A stretch of 64,000 nt of DNA from Owenia fusiformis (Eukaryota > Annelida > Polychaeta > Sabellida > Oweniidae), in assembly GCA_903813345.2 (NCBI GenBank), contig CAIIXF020000002.1, positions 536,001 through 600,000 on the forward strand. Direction: 5' to 3'. Shown one piece after another: positions 1 to 12,035 of this stretch; within the stretch, counting starts at the first letter, position 1, and every line of letters begins with the position of its first letter. The position numbers were made by a program, and so were the translations under genes. The notes under the pieces are model-generated. The model saw nothing but the letters and a program-made list of their open reading frames with translations. It did no database searches and had not been told where the DNA came from.

Positions 1-541
1 AACATTTTAGGAACATTGGTTATCTCCCTCTATTTAAATATAAACTTAAACATTCTATTTGTAAAAGCAAAATTAAATTTTACTCATTAAAAGCCAGCAA
101 ATCTGCAATTAATCATGGGAGAATCCGAATGGGTCTCAGTGCCTTAAACCATCAACGTTTCTCTTACAACCTCATAGACTTCAAACACTGTGCTTGTGGT
201 TTCGCACAAGAGACACCACTTCATTATTTTCTTGACTGTCCCCTCTATGTTGCCCAAAGAACTACTCTTCTCAGGGAATTAGGGAACATAGCCACAACCA
301 ATAGACATAATCTTCTCAATTGTATAATTCATGGAAACAAAGATTCTTCATTCATTGACAACTGCACTCTATTTAATCATGTCCAGACATTCATCAGAGA
401 CACTCAGAGATTTTTATAACCATATATAAAACTGTCTAACCTATTGCATGACATCTCAAAATTTTATATGTAGACCCCTAGGGGATATAATAGTGTAAAC
501 TGTAAACCCTAGGCTAAATAAAATGATTTAAAAAAAAAATT
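1..541 (+). mobile_element. LINE 3' end: C-terminus of ORF2, 3' UTR and A-tail
   Basis: An open frame runs from the window edge (about position 3) to a TAA at 417-419. Its C-terminal part has the Cys/His-rich tail common after the reverse transcriptase of non-LTR retrotransposons: a C-A-C-G motif, then ET-x2-H and D-C-P-L-Y. About 100 bp of non-coding sequence follow, with an AATAAA-like signal near 516 and an A-rich tail ending about 541. The rest lies upstream of the window. It would be the C-terminus of the endonuclease/RT protein that copies the element at its target site. Assignment to a LINE is firm; the clade is not determined. Confidence 0.75.
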
Positions 542-1527
542 AAACTCTGAAGCTATGCCATATTGGTCTCTGGAGGTTGAATTCATATTATACTCTGGAT
601 GTTGCACCATATTAGACTCTGTAGGCTGTATCAATTTTAAATTATAGAGGCTTGGTCATCTTAGACTCTTGGAATTGAAGGTTGTAGCCATTATAGAAGT
701 AGATGTACCCATTAAACTCCTGAGGCCATATTAGACTCTAATTGTTAATATTAGTAGTAGGCTATACCATTTTCAACTTTGGAGGCTGAACCATTTTAGG
801 CTCTGAAGGCTGTACCATCTTAGATTCTGGAAACTGGTCCTATGTTATATCGAGAGGCTGTACCATCTAAGGGTTGGAGGCTGTACATGTTAGACTCTTG
901 GAGGCTGTACTTATCATAGGCTCTGAATGCTATAGCAATCAAATGATCTGAAGGATCTACCATCTTGGACTCTGGAGACTGAACCCATGTTATATCTGGA
1001 AGCTGTACCATCTTAGACTCGTGGAAACTGTGCCTATCTTAGCCTCTGGATGCTATAGCAATCATAGCCTCTGAAGCTGTTCATCTTAGACTCTGGAGAC
1101 TGATTCCATGTTATATCTGGAGCCTGTACCATCTTAGACTCATGGAGGCTGTACCATCTTAGACTCATGGAGGCTGTACCCATCCTAGGCTCTGAATGCT
1201 ATAGCAATCATAGCCTCTGAAAGCTGTACCATCTTATACTCTGGAGACTGATCCCATGCTATATATGGAGGCTGTACCATCTAAGGGTCTGGAGGCTATA
1301 CCATCTTAGACTTATGGAGGCTGTACTGATTCTAGGCTCTGACTACTATAGCAATCTTAGATTCTGAATGTTATATCATCTTGGACTCTGGATGCTGAAT
1401 ACATATACTACTTGAACTGTATCATATTAGATTCTTGAGACTGCACTAATTTTATACTCTTGAGGCTGTATCATCTATATACTCTGGAGGCTGAACCAAC
1501 TTAGGCTCTTCTGAACTATTCTATATA
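542..1527. repeat. degenerate minisatellite, units of about 25-33 bp
   Basis: Dozens of diverged units built on GGAGGCTGTACCATCTTAGA follow one another. There is a weaker longer period of roughly 120-130 bp in which 'tatatctgg' and 'gctatagcaatc' variants recur. The same motif resumes after 2319 (to about 2400), so the foldback element at 1526-2319 is inserted in the array. The short minus-strand frame here is only repeat read-through. No gene is seen. Confidence 0.8.
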
Positions 1528-2319
1528 CTCGGGGTGGAAGGTGTGAGAATTGTGCAAAAAATGACTTTGTGAGCTGGATGGAGTTTCTCGGTATTTTTCA
1601 TTCTATTAGGGTTTCCTGCATAAGGGATTTCGCCTGCGAAGCATATAACTCTTGCGAACATATCTAAATATTGGTCCGAGGAAGACATACCTTGAATTTT
1701 TTAGAAAAAAATTGGCTAAAAATGGAAACTACAAAAAGTCAAAATGTTCAACTCAAACAAAACTCTAGCTATTTAATATTAACACTATGTATTATTTAAT
1801 GTTTTTCAGATGTTTAAGGACCTTCATTAGTGTACTAGTGTCTAGAAATAAGATAATTAAGGACAAAATTTGGCATTTTTGATCATTTTCACTTTCAGCA
1901 GTAACATATAGTTCCTTATATCTTGAGTTTAATGTTGACTGGTTGTTGCATTTTTGATTAAATCTGTGCTTGTACATATGTTCTTCCATTTAAGGTGTAG
2001 AAAATACTAATGAAGGTCTTGAAACATCTGAGAAACCTTACATAACACAAAATATTGATATAGAATAGCTACAACTTTGTTTGAGTTGAACATTTTGACT
2101 TCTTGTAGTTTCCATTTTTAGCCAATTTTTTCTAAAAAATCCAAGGTATGTCTTCTTCGGACCAGTATTTAGATATGTTCGCAAGAGTTATATGCTTCGC
2201 AGGCGAAATCCTTTATGCAGGACACCCTAATAGAATAAAAAATACACAGAAATTCCATCCAGCTCATAAAGTCATTTTTTCCTTAACGGAGCCTCTTAGA
2301 AAATTTTCCACCCCGAGTA
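1526..2319. mobile_element. foldback (long inverted repeat) element
   Basis: The arms, about 1526-1833 and 2010-2319, are reverse complements apart from scattered mismatches and small gaps. The ends read ACTCGGGGTGG and CCACCCCGAGT. The arms share the block containing GGTATGTCTTCTTCGG and its complement. The central 170 bp are unpaired and AT-rich. Minisatellite flanks both sides. There is no coding capacity and no clear target-site duplication. Confidence 0.75.
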
Positions 2320-2399
2320 ATAGTCTCGGGTTCTACCATATTAGACTATTGGTTGACATGTTCCTGGTATTGAAGGACACCATATACGCTGGGGGTTGA

Positions 2400-3615
2400 T
2401 TCATATTCTATGTTATAAGTTTTTTCAGAACATATTATGCACCACACTATTTGCGTTTATTATGCTCTGTGTTACTATGGCAACCCCTTGACCAATCATG
2501 TACAGACTCACCATATTAAAGAATAACATCCGTATCCATGAGCCCTATAAATATAACTGTGACTGATTTTGTAAAAATAACTGTTTTGGGACATTATCAC
2601 TGAAAAGTGCCACGCCAACTTTTGAGTAGATAGAGAGGTTGTCACCTAATAGAATAGAGTTCAGGGTCAAAGATATCATATAATTTATCACATTTATCAT
2701 GTTATCTTATTAAACACTCCTCAAATATGTTTTTATGGTAGTTTAATGTTCATTTTCAAATGATTTGAAGAGAAATGGCAACATCTGTTATTAAAAGAAG
2801 CTTCAGATTTACCTGAAATATTTAAGATTTTGAGCAATTAAATTGCGTTGCTATGGTAACCAATTGACTAATTAATTTCAAAATTGTCGTGACAACTCAC
2901 TATATATAGGCGCCTAATCCCTGAAAATTTCATGGTGATTAGAGTTATGTAACAGAAATTATTAATGATTATCATATTACCCCCTCATAAAATTATCCCA
3001 AGGGGTATAGATGGTGATTTTAAGGCTTTCCACCACTTAGATTTTTCTAGATTTTTGATATGTTGTTTTACTTACCAATGGCTATTAATTACACTAGGTT
3101 TACTCTGTGTTGCAATTTTTTCATTTATTTGTGAAAATTTACAACGATTTTACTGGAGTATTTTAGTCTTTATAAAACCAGAAATTCCCTAAATACATGT
3201 GTTGTATTTATCAAGTATCACCTTTAACTCTTATAAACTTTTAATTCATTGAGTGCAACTTAAGGCGGACACAAAATTACATTTGGTAGCATAATAAAGC
3301 TGATATTAGAGAAAATATATAAAGTAATAAAGTTAAAAGTTGGTCATTTTGTGCAAAACGGTTCATTTCCATAATATCTTAGAGAACAGATACTATTTAC
3401 ACGATTTCAGGGATACAAATGAAAAGTTTAAAATGCATATGCATCGTGTAGCTAGGACGAAATATTCCCCTTCCTGTCTTTTGGACAGGCGAGATGACTA
3501 CTGACTATCACAAGGTTCAGACCCTTTTCAACGAAAACTGCTGAAAAAATAAATTTCAATAGTAATAGTTATATTCAGTTAGGCTCAGGAAATGCGTCAA
3601 CAGGCAAAATTCGTA
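2400..3615. other. AT-rich non-coding stretch, no gene recognised
   Basis: No reading frame here resembles a known protein; the 75-codon frame at 2965-3192 has neither exon signals nor recognisable motifs. Two GTTRCTATGGYAACC-like sites (about 2452 and 2849) resemble the RFX X-box but stand alone in repeat-like sequence. Confidence 0.5.
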
Positions 3616-3720
3616 TGTTGTAGAGATGTTGAAATGTATCTAAACACCTCATGATAAATAAATACATAAATTTTTACTTTGTTATCTAAAATCAAACTTA
3701 TATTCTTTACTTCTTATATT
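3616..3720 (-). mobile_element. left part of a split LTR
   Basis: This 105-bp stretch starts with TGTTGTAGAGATG and matches the first third of the LTR at 31171-31459. It ends in TATATT, which is repeated at 11518-11523 where the rest of the LTR resumes. An intact LTR of about 290 bp was therefore split by the 7.8-kb insertion between. Orientation (-) is inferred from the polypyrimidine run that follows the right end at 11709, which is a polypurine tract on the other strand. Confidence 0.75.
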
Positions 3721-4254
3721 CACTGGCATGTAGCGGCCCTGATATCGATAAATTCTACACGCAATATAACCCGATTTTAGATGCTTGGTTAAAACTTTAC
3801 ACGAAAAAGCCTCGATATCCGGGCATTTACTCTTACACTGAACTGAAAATAGCATCGTCTAAACGTGTATGTCTTGGCTTCCGGGTAAGTTTATCAACAT
3901 TTATACTCAATTGAAAGAGCAGTCGTGCTTATATCGTGTACCAGTTTGATTGTTTTATATGTGTGTGTATTTATAATATGATAGTCTAGTAATACCGTGT
4001 CGTTAGAACAAGTGCTAGATATCGAACTGATGACCTGAAATTAGATTATTGGACTGATCGCGCATCTGATATTAGATGATTAATTTGCATTGAATCTGAT
4101 ATTAACTTGCAACCCAATGCTACAGTAAATACCATGACTTTACATTAGAATGATAACACGGCCTCATATTCTAATTCATTATACGTCCATTGCAGGCCAA
4201 AAATGTTTCAATGGGGATATTGTAATGCACACGAGAATACATTCGATTCGTATA

Positions 4255-5455
4255 TATTGACACCCCAGTTGTCCGAAACCCAGTTGTCCGAAACCCAGTT
4301 GTCCGAAACCCAATTCCCCGAAACCCAGTTGTCCGAAACCCATTACTCCGAAAAATAAAGTCATAATTTACCAGAGAAAGGGGGGGGGGCGTAGCTTACT
4401 TAAGCTTACGTCAGTTTCATGCCATGTATTTGGCCAAATTAATGACATGGACGCATTCTGATATTCATAGATCACTCTCTCTCACTTTGAATTGCATCCA
4501 TTGCATGGCGTTACCAGAATGGCAGGAACGGGAGATTTATTTTACATTGTGATTCTAAAAAAGGTTATTAAAACACAATATATATTACGGAACAGTTTAT
4601 CTTATCTTCTTCAATCTCTTTTATATAGGCAAAATAAAATGAAACATTTTGAAACAGATAAAATAAGGTATCGCATAGAACTTTAAGAATAAAACAGTAT
4701 ACAAATTACGTTGTCAAAATATTTCGTCGCATTTAATTTCTTAGTCTCAGTCTCTTATCAAATCGTAAAAGAATAAAACATTCTAAACTTAATCACTTGG
4801 GATTTATGTTTCGGCATTCGTTTCAGGCATTTGTTTTTTATGTTCTTCTCCTGAAATGTATTTGTTTGACAATAATCAGAGAAAGTGCGTATACGTATAA
4901 ATATGCCACGCAAACAAACGGGTGTGACTTCAATTTCTTGTCTGTCTGAGGACGTATTGGGAACGAGGTAGAATTAAAGAATTCATATGAACAAATGTAT
5001 TGGCTAAGTTAATTTCTGATGGATCTGGATAAAATATATTTCAAAACTTTGTCAACACTAGATAACTTCATTTAGGCAGATATAGTATCTTGATATATTT
5101 GGCTATCATGCGTTTAAAATACGTTCCTAAAACTATGAAGACGTTGGGTGAGAAATATTGCTTTTGTACGTTCGAAAAGTATTTGGTTGTATTTTGTAGT
5201 TCTCAAGTTACCCATGAACTTTCGTGGGCTAATTAACGTCTTGACTTAGCATATTTAGCCTAATTTTGCAATGATGTCAACGTGATTCAAATGTTATGCT
5301 GTCGTGATTCGCAGAGGTTGCGACAAGATTCGGTTTAAGAAATTGTATTTTTTGATAAGATCCCCTAATTTTCGGAGAACTTGGTTTCAGACAACTGGGT
5401 TTCGGAGAATTGAGTTTCGGACAACTGGGTTTCGGACAACTGGATTGACCCCTAT
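4255..5455. mobile_element. non-autonomous element with inverted mini-arrays at both ends
   Basis: About five copies of the 15-bp unit GTTGTCCGAAACCCA occur at 4265-4350. About four copies of the complement (TGGGTTTCGGACAAC) occur at 5368-5448. Together they form inverted termini around 1 kb of unrelated AT-rich DNA. The small frames in both arrays are repeat translations. No transposase is seen, and the target duplication is unclear. Confidence 0.6.
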
Positions 5456-5564
5456 GAGGGTTGATCATACATCAATTGATTATGGAGATTTTCCTGTACA
5501 CTTTTCCCAAACATGTGGAATAGACTAGATGCGAGTAGAAATTATCTTGATTTATCCTATGCCA

Positions 5565-6170
5565 AGTAGGGTTTTAGGGAGATAAGTTGGTAAGATATAT
5601 CCCGTATCCTGGTTTTGAGGTTTCCATATCAAGAACCTCCACATCTCCCGTCATATCTCCCGCTTCGGTGCATATCTTCCCGCTTCGGGGCGTATCTTCC
5701 CGCTTCCAAAAAGTGGAAATGCAATAAAATGACTTTGCATATGAATGATTTGTTTATTTTTTACACCTTGTACTACTGAAAACTCTACTTGGTATAGGAT
5801 AAAGCAGTTATGTACGGTCGGTTTGGATATTGGGTTCATCCCTCGTGAGATATGCACATCTACTTTCTGTCCCTACGGTCCCTCAGGTAGATATGCATAT
5901 CTCCCTCTGGAAAAACCCCGTATCCAAAACCTCCCAGTACATAACCCTTATCTATCCCATGGTTACAAGGATATAGATCGAATATCACGTGAAGATATAA
6001 TTGATACGTGGATGAAGATATCATATTTTAGCAAACAATTCCCAAATCATCGAATATCACTTTTGAAACCATCGAATATCACTTTTTGAAAGGTGATATT
6101 CGATGGTTTCAAATTGATATTCGATGGTTTCAAAAGTGATATTCGATGGTTTTGATTTTTTCAATTTTTT
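5565..6170. repeat. dispersed repeat block, left inverted arm
   Basis: This block has palindromic pieces such as AGATATGCATATCT and GATATTCGATGGTTTC. Its 5565-5950 part recurs inverted at 32165-32585. Its 5860-6165 part recurs inverted, with a gap, at 10278-10880. It borders the 5' side of the truncated LINE. The longest frame, 5745-6089, has no recognisable domain and is not supported as a gene. Confidence 0.65.
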
Positions 6171-6179
6171 TTATTAATT

Positions 6180-9100
6180 CAGCAAAACGATTGTTTATGA
6201 ATACCTAGCAAGAGCTCAAAAAGTTCAATCATCTATTTATCTCAAAAAGACCTCAAAAATTGAGCTTGAATTAGAAATATGTCTTCTAAAATCTTCCTCG
6301 CCTGGACCTGATGGGATTCTACCATCACTTATTAAGTCTGTAAGACAGTTTTTAATTGATCCGCTCTTGTATATATTTAACTTATCTTTTAAATCTGGTA
6401 TTTTCCCAGACCCCCTCAAATTGGCCAAAGTAACACCTGTATTTAAAAAAGGAGTCACTACAAATCCTTCGAACTATAGACCAATTTCAGTTTTATCGGT
6501 ATTTTCTAAATTGTTAGAAAAGCTCATGCACGCCAAACTCACTGGTTTTTTAGAACGTTTTGAAATTATTTTTACTTATCAATTTGGATTTCAGAAATTC
6601 AACTCTACCTACATGGCCATTTTATATTTCATTGAACAAATTCGAAAATCAACTGATTTGGGGAAAACGAGCATTGGCATAACATTAGATTTTTCCAAGG
6701 CCTTTGACACTATTAATCATGACATTTTGATACAAAAACTTGAATATTATGGCATCAGAGGAATAGCTAAGTCCTGGTTTGAAAGTTATTTAAAAGACCG
6801 CAAACAATATGTCACCATTAACAATTATGAATCTAAACAATCATCTCTAAATTGTGGTGTTCCGCAGGGCTCGGTGCTTGGACCACTATTATTTATTCTT
6901 TACATAAATGATCTGCCTTTTGTTGACCCTAATCTAAAATTTATTATGTTTGCTGCATGTATATCCAAAATTATGGCATATTCTATACTTTCTATACTTT
7001 CGAACTGCTTTAATTTTTTTAAATGATACTTTTTTCAGTCCTAGACGATTTGACTCTCTAAAGTCTATACATGTCTATACTTTCTATACTGTCTATACTT
7101 TTGATTTTGGTGAATTCCCTATGTCTATACGTTCGATACTTTCGATACTTTCTATACTTTACATTTTGGTAAATTCCCTATGTCTATACTTTCGATACTT
7201 TCGATACTTTCTATACTTTACATTTTGGTGAAATCCCTATGTCTATTCTTTCTATACTTTCGATACTTTCTATACATTGTAAAACAATATGTGACGTCAT
7301 AAGTTTCTTGGTCACTTTCGATTTGATTTGCCTTAATGTATTGTAAAACAACAATATGTGATAGAAAGTTTAGAAACTATAGGCATCTAATTTGTCAAAG
7401 ACAGTTTTGTGAAAAGCAGATAGAAAGTATAGAAACTGTAGACATCTGAAGACAGTTATGGGGAAAAGCAGATCGAAAGTATAGAAAGTATAGAAACTAT
7501 AGACATCTGATTTGCCGAAGACAGTTTGGGGGAAAAGCAGATAGAAAATATAGAAACTATAGACATCTAATTTGTCGAAGACAGTTATGGGGAAAAGCAG
7601 ATCGAAAGTATAGAAAGTATAGAAACTATAGACATCAGATTTGTCGAAGACAGTTATGGGAAAAAGCAGATCGAAAGTATAGAAAGTATAGACATCTGAT
7701 ATGTCGAAGACAGTTCTGGGAAATAGCAGATAGAAAGTATAGAAACTATAGACATCTGATTTGTCTAAGACAGTTATAGGAAAAAGCAGATCGAAAGTAT
7801 AGAAAGTATAGAAACTATAGACATCTGCTTTGTCAAAGGCAGTTAGTATGAATGGGCATTTCGAAAGTATAGAAACTATAGACATCTGATTTGTCGAAGA
7901 CAGTTATGGGAAAAAGCAGATCGAAAGTATAGAAAGTATAGACATCTGATATGTCGAACACAGTTCTGGGAAAAAGCAGATCGAAAGTATAGAAACTATA
8001 GACATCTGATTTGCCGAAGACAGTTTTTGGGAAAAGCAGATAGAAAATATAGAAAATATAGAAACTATAGACATCTAATTTGTCGAAGACAGTTATTGGG
8101 AAAAGCAGATCGAAAGTATAGAAACTATAGACATCTGATTTGTCGAAGACAGTTATGGGAAGAAGCAGATCGAAAGTATAGAAAGTATAGAAAGTATAGA
8201 CATCTGATATGTCGAATTTCTGGGAAATAGCAGATAGAAAGTATAGAAACTATAGACATCTGCTTTGTCAAATGCAGTTAGTATGAAAGGGCATTTCGAA
8301 AGTATAGAAACTATAGACATCTGATTTGTCAAAGGCAGTTGGTATGAAAAAGCAGTTCGAAAGTATAGAAAGTATAGAAACGTCGAAGGCAGATAGTATG
8401 AAAAATGAGATAGAAAGTATAGAAAGTATAGACAATGTATAGAAAGTATAGACATTGCCATAATTCTGGATATACCTCGTTTGCTGATGACACCAATCTT
8501 CTTGATAGTGATTATGATTTAAATGAACTAATGCAAACTTGAATTCAATAGATGACTGGATAAAAGCAAACAAACTTTCACTTAATATTGGCAAAACCAA
8601 TGCTATTCTATTTGGACCCCAAAAAAATCAAACAAATCTGAATCTCAAAATACGCAATGAGAACATAAATTTCCGGGATAAAATTGACTTTCTTGGAATT
8701 ATTATTGGTAAAAACTTGAAATTTAAAGAGCACATAAAATCTATTGAAACAAAGATTTCTCGCGTCATTGGTTCTCTTTATCACATTAAACATCTACTTC
8801 AAATAGACAGTTTCAAAACAATTTACTACTCATTGATACACTCTCAATTAAATTATTGCAACATAATCTGGGGTAACACATTTAAATCATTTTATGATCG
8901 TCTACATAAACTGCAGAAACAATTCTTAAGGCTAGCTTTAAATAAGGATAGACTTTCTCACTCCGCTCCCTTATTTGAAGATCTTAACATATTAAATATT
9001 TTTGATGTCAACAGATATTGTACTGGTCAGTTCATGTACAAAATCTTTAATAAGCACCCCAGTCTTCCAAAAAATCTATTTCAAGACTTGTTTGATATCA

Positions 9101-9560
9101 ACATTAATATTCATCATCATTACACAAGACAATTGCATTATTTTCATATCCCTAAATGCTCTAAACTTTCCCTTCGCTATCTAGGTCCTAATCTTTGGAA
9201 TGCTCTACCACATGATATTAAAAAATGCTCCACTCTAAATATTTTCAAATCTTCATATAAAAAACTACTCATCTATCGATAATGTATAATACCAATATCA
9301 TACTATACTGTTGATTTTATACTGATACCTGATTTTTGTAACATTTTTACATTGTACATCCTTAGATTAATTGTTAATACCATTTTTATATACCTACATG
9401 TAACATAATATAAGTGTTTTCTTTTATATGTAGTCTAGATGTCATTTAAATGATTTCTGTTAGACCGCAACATATACCCACTAGGGTGTCTAGCGGCTTG
9501 TTTTTATAGTGTATATTATATAAGAAATATGAAATAAATTGAATTGAATTGAATTGAATT
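6180..9560 (+). pseudogene. 5'-truncated LINE (CR1/L2-like) reverse transcriptase, split by an insertion
   Basis: Non-LTR reverse transcriptase is readable from about 6190. RT motifs appear in order: S-P-G-P-D-G, P-V-F-K-K-G...N-Y-R-P-I-S, D-F-S-K-A-F-D-T-I-N-H, G-V-P-Q-G-S-V-L-G-P and, after the insert, F-A-D-D-T. The thumb and C-terminal domain continue in 8539-9282. The frame is broken twice: by the 1.5-kb insert inside the F-A-D-D box and by a one-base shift near 8540. The 3' end (9520-9560) is a TTGAA/GAATT microsatellite, as in CR1/L2-type elements. The protein is dead, and the clade call rests on the 3' end and motif style only. Confidence 0.85.
6956..8478. mobile_element. foldback minisatellite with 8-bp target duplication
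   Basis: GTTTGCTG occurs at 6948-6955 and again at 8479-8486, flanking 1,523 bp. The ends are imperfect inverted repeats (GTATATCCAAAATTATGGCA left; its near complement right). The left part holds TCTATACTTTCGATAC repeats and the right part the inverted form GTATAGAAAGTATAGAAAC, within units of about 60-70 bp that also contain CAGATGTC- and GACAGTT-type pieces. Long frames in this region are repeat translations. Confidence 0.8.
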
Positions 9561-10277
9561 ATATATTTATTATATATTTTTATTTTTTGGGATCCTGTTT
9601 TTACGGCGTTCGCATTAAATACAAACCACTCTGTTACGTCACGTATATGACGTTCGTTGAATTATCGCAATCAAAATGTCAGACGAAATGGAATTTCCAT
9701 TGCAATTTATCTGACTATTCAATGTTCGCTGGATAATAATTCCCAATGGGATGAAACGGACAATCCTATAGTTTTTCAAAAATATCACTTATATCCACTC
9801 ATGGATATCAGTATCTTCACTCATTCGCTGCGCTCACTCGCGAAGATATCAAAGCCATAGGATATTCCTATATTATTCCATAGTTAGCATGATATCCATA
9901 GGATAACATGTCAAAATAAAAACGGTATTTTTGAAATCAGTGGTAAAATATGATATTTTTGGCAAATTTTCACTTAACCATAGCATACGGTGTTTTAGCC
10001 ATGACATGCGGCGCCGTATGCCATGGTTTATGGATTTTTGCTACTTCAGACTCAAAACGAGGCTAAGTGTCAATATCGCCGTATCGTTTGGAAAATTCGT
10101 TTTAGATCACTTAATTCCCAAAGATTCTGATGATGACTTTAACTATGGAATATAAAGAACATCCTATGATTTACTCGTGATATGATTTTAATCTCTCGCT
10201 ACGCTCACTCGTGCAGATATCATATCCATTCGTGGATAAAAATCATATCACTCATAAATCATAGGATATCCTCTATT
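9561..10277. repeat. AT-rich segment with palindromic repeats
   Basis: Two related palindromic motifs stand out: TCGCTGCGCTCACTCG near 9823 and CGCTACGCTCACTCG near 10198. Each is flanked by arms of GATATC and 'cataggatat' type. The pieces look like degenerate inverted-repeat elements. No gene is seen. Confidence 0.45.
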
Positions 10278-10900
10278 TAAGATGTGATATTCGATAGTTT
10301 AAAAGTGATATTCGATGGTTTGTAAATTGTTTGCTAAAATATGATATCTTGATCCACATATCAAATATATCATCATGTGATATTCGATCTATATCCTCCT
10401 TGCAACCATGGGATAAAGCTTTACGTCCCGCTCCAAGCGGGCAGATGTAGTATATCTGCCCGCTACGTCATAATCGCCGCTTGCATATTTGTTCATAATT
10501 TGTAACGTTCGCGGAATGACTGTAAACGGCAATGGAGAAAACACAGACAATCAGGGTCTGTTTGATAGTTAAAAAAGGGAAAGAGCATCCACTTTATCAA
10601 TAAAAAATTCGAGAAAATAAATATGGGATTATTTGAGAGAACATGAAAATCCGCCCACGGCCAAGAAAACAAAACTGGACATGAATATTCTAAAATATTT
10701 CCACGATTTAACAATGTGAACCAGATGACCAAGATTGGTATGGGATAAACATATTATCCTATAGTCAGGATATTGGGATTATCCCTTGGCCAATATATAG
10801 GGGTTATGCAATTGGAGGTTTTGGATACAGGGAATATCCCGAGAGATATACAATATTTCTTCCCGAGGGACCAAGGGAAGACATACGTATTCCCGGGGAA
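10278..10900. repeat. dispersed repeat block, right inverted arm
   Basis: 10278-10415 is the reverse complement of 5945-6085 and repeats GATATTCGATGGTTT. 10798-10880 is the reverse complement of about 5865-5950. The intervening 10420-10740 is different. The block pairs with the left arm across the LINE, so the two may be ends of one older foldback. The 79-codon minus frame at 10493 has no support as a gene. Confidence 0.6.
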
Positions 10901-11517
10901 CCATAAATATTTTGTGTAGTGTGTGGACATTTTTCTTTTCATTTCTCTAAAATCAGATTATTCTCATAAAATTCATACAAAGTTGGGCCTAAGCCTCTAT
11001 TTTCGTATTCTGCATGTTAAGATATTTATAATGTAAAACCTAAGAGATAAATTCAATGTCTTCAGTTGAGAATAAGTATAAGGTAAATGTGTGAATTCTG
11101 CTTGTTGTTGCACTATTTTTATAATAAACAAGGTTCGATACGCAACACTGAATAGACTGCAGTCATAGCTTAGTTGTAAAGAAAACAAAAGAAGTTGGGA
11201 CGTGGTCATGCTTGAATACGATTTTAAATATATCGCCGTTTACATTTGTTGAAATCGGCCTGTATTAATTTCAACAGGTGATCGGTGTACAAGGGCATAT
11301 ATTTGAGTTATTGGTTTAACGATAAGTATGACCTATGAGTGGGTAACGTTTTACAAATGCATGAAACAAATACTCCAATGGCCTAATCTCAATTTTCCTG
11401 CATAAACTATTACATTGAAATGATGGTCATTTGCTCTCTAACTTCCGCACCGCATACGTAACTTCGTAACAATTCAATAAGCCAAGACAGGACCGCTATA
11501 ATCGCTACATGCCAGTG

Positions 11518-12031
11518 TATATTGCACATTTGTAATTCACTGTTACTACTTCAGTGTCTCAACTCTAACTCCCAAGTCCATATAATGACCTTTGGTCATG
11601 CATAAATAAATGTTTCACTCAACACATGAATAGAAATTCAAACACTCAGAGTTCTTATGCAATTAAGTGAAGCATGGAACTCGAAGGGGTAACCATTACA
11701 TCATCACATCTCCCCCCTTTCTTTTGACTTCTTAATTTAGCAACATCTTTCATTAAAACAGTCACACAAATCTATATAACTACTTGTAAAACTTAAAGTC
11801 AAATACTTATGATTAAAATCCATGTGTCACTTAAAATATATCACTCTAATGTAGTTTTGGTTCATCATACACTATAGATTAATTATCCATCTACAGTAGA
11901 AGGTTTGGATTAGGTAATCCTGTCTTGGTTAAAGAGTTGGCGATCCTTTCTTCTTTAGAAACGCCTATCTTTGTCTTGTGGTCGGATCGGTTGGTATCCA
12001 TTCTTCAGATTCCATAATCCTATCTTTGTAC
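11518..12031 (-). mobile_element. right part of split LTR plus adjoining retroelement interior
   Basis: After the TATATT duplicate (11518-11523) the LTR resumes and ends ...CATCATCACA at 11708. A pyrimidine-rich run follows, the complement of a polypurine tract; this places the element on -. The interior (to 12031) is collinear with 31460-31789 and reaches a TTAA at the same point. The interior is too decayed to assign coding sequence. Confidence 0.7.
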
Positions 12032-12035
12032 TTAA

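Larger units (their letters stand above)
3721..11517. mobile_element. 7.8-kb insertion with 15-bp terminal inverted repeats and 6-bp target duplication
   Basis: The left end is CACTGGCATGTAGCG and the right end its exact complement (CGCTACATGCCAGTG). The insertion is flanked by TATATT on both sides and interrupts an LTR whose unbroken copy sits at 31171. It holds inverted-repeat blocks and a LINE, but no transposase is recognised. A 6-bp duplication occurs in Polinton and IS3EU elements, but the ends are not the AG...CT of Polintons. The superfamily is undecided, and much of the present length is later insertions. Confidence 0.7.

Noticed and set aside
2449-2863. RFX X-box-like GTTGCTATGGTAACC sites
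   Set aside because: Two isolated hits in repeat-like DNA with no gene nearby; not enough to call a regulatory site.
7370-7885. 171-codon and neighbouring Tyr/Phe-rich frames in 7370-8461
   Set aside because: Repeat translations of the TATAGAAAGTATAGA minisatellite, present on both strands.
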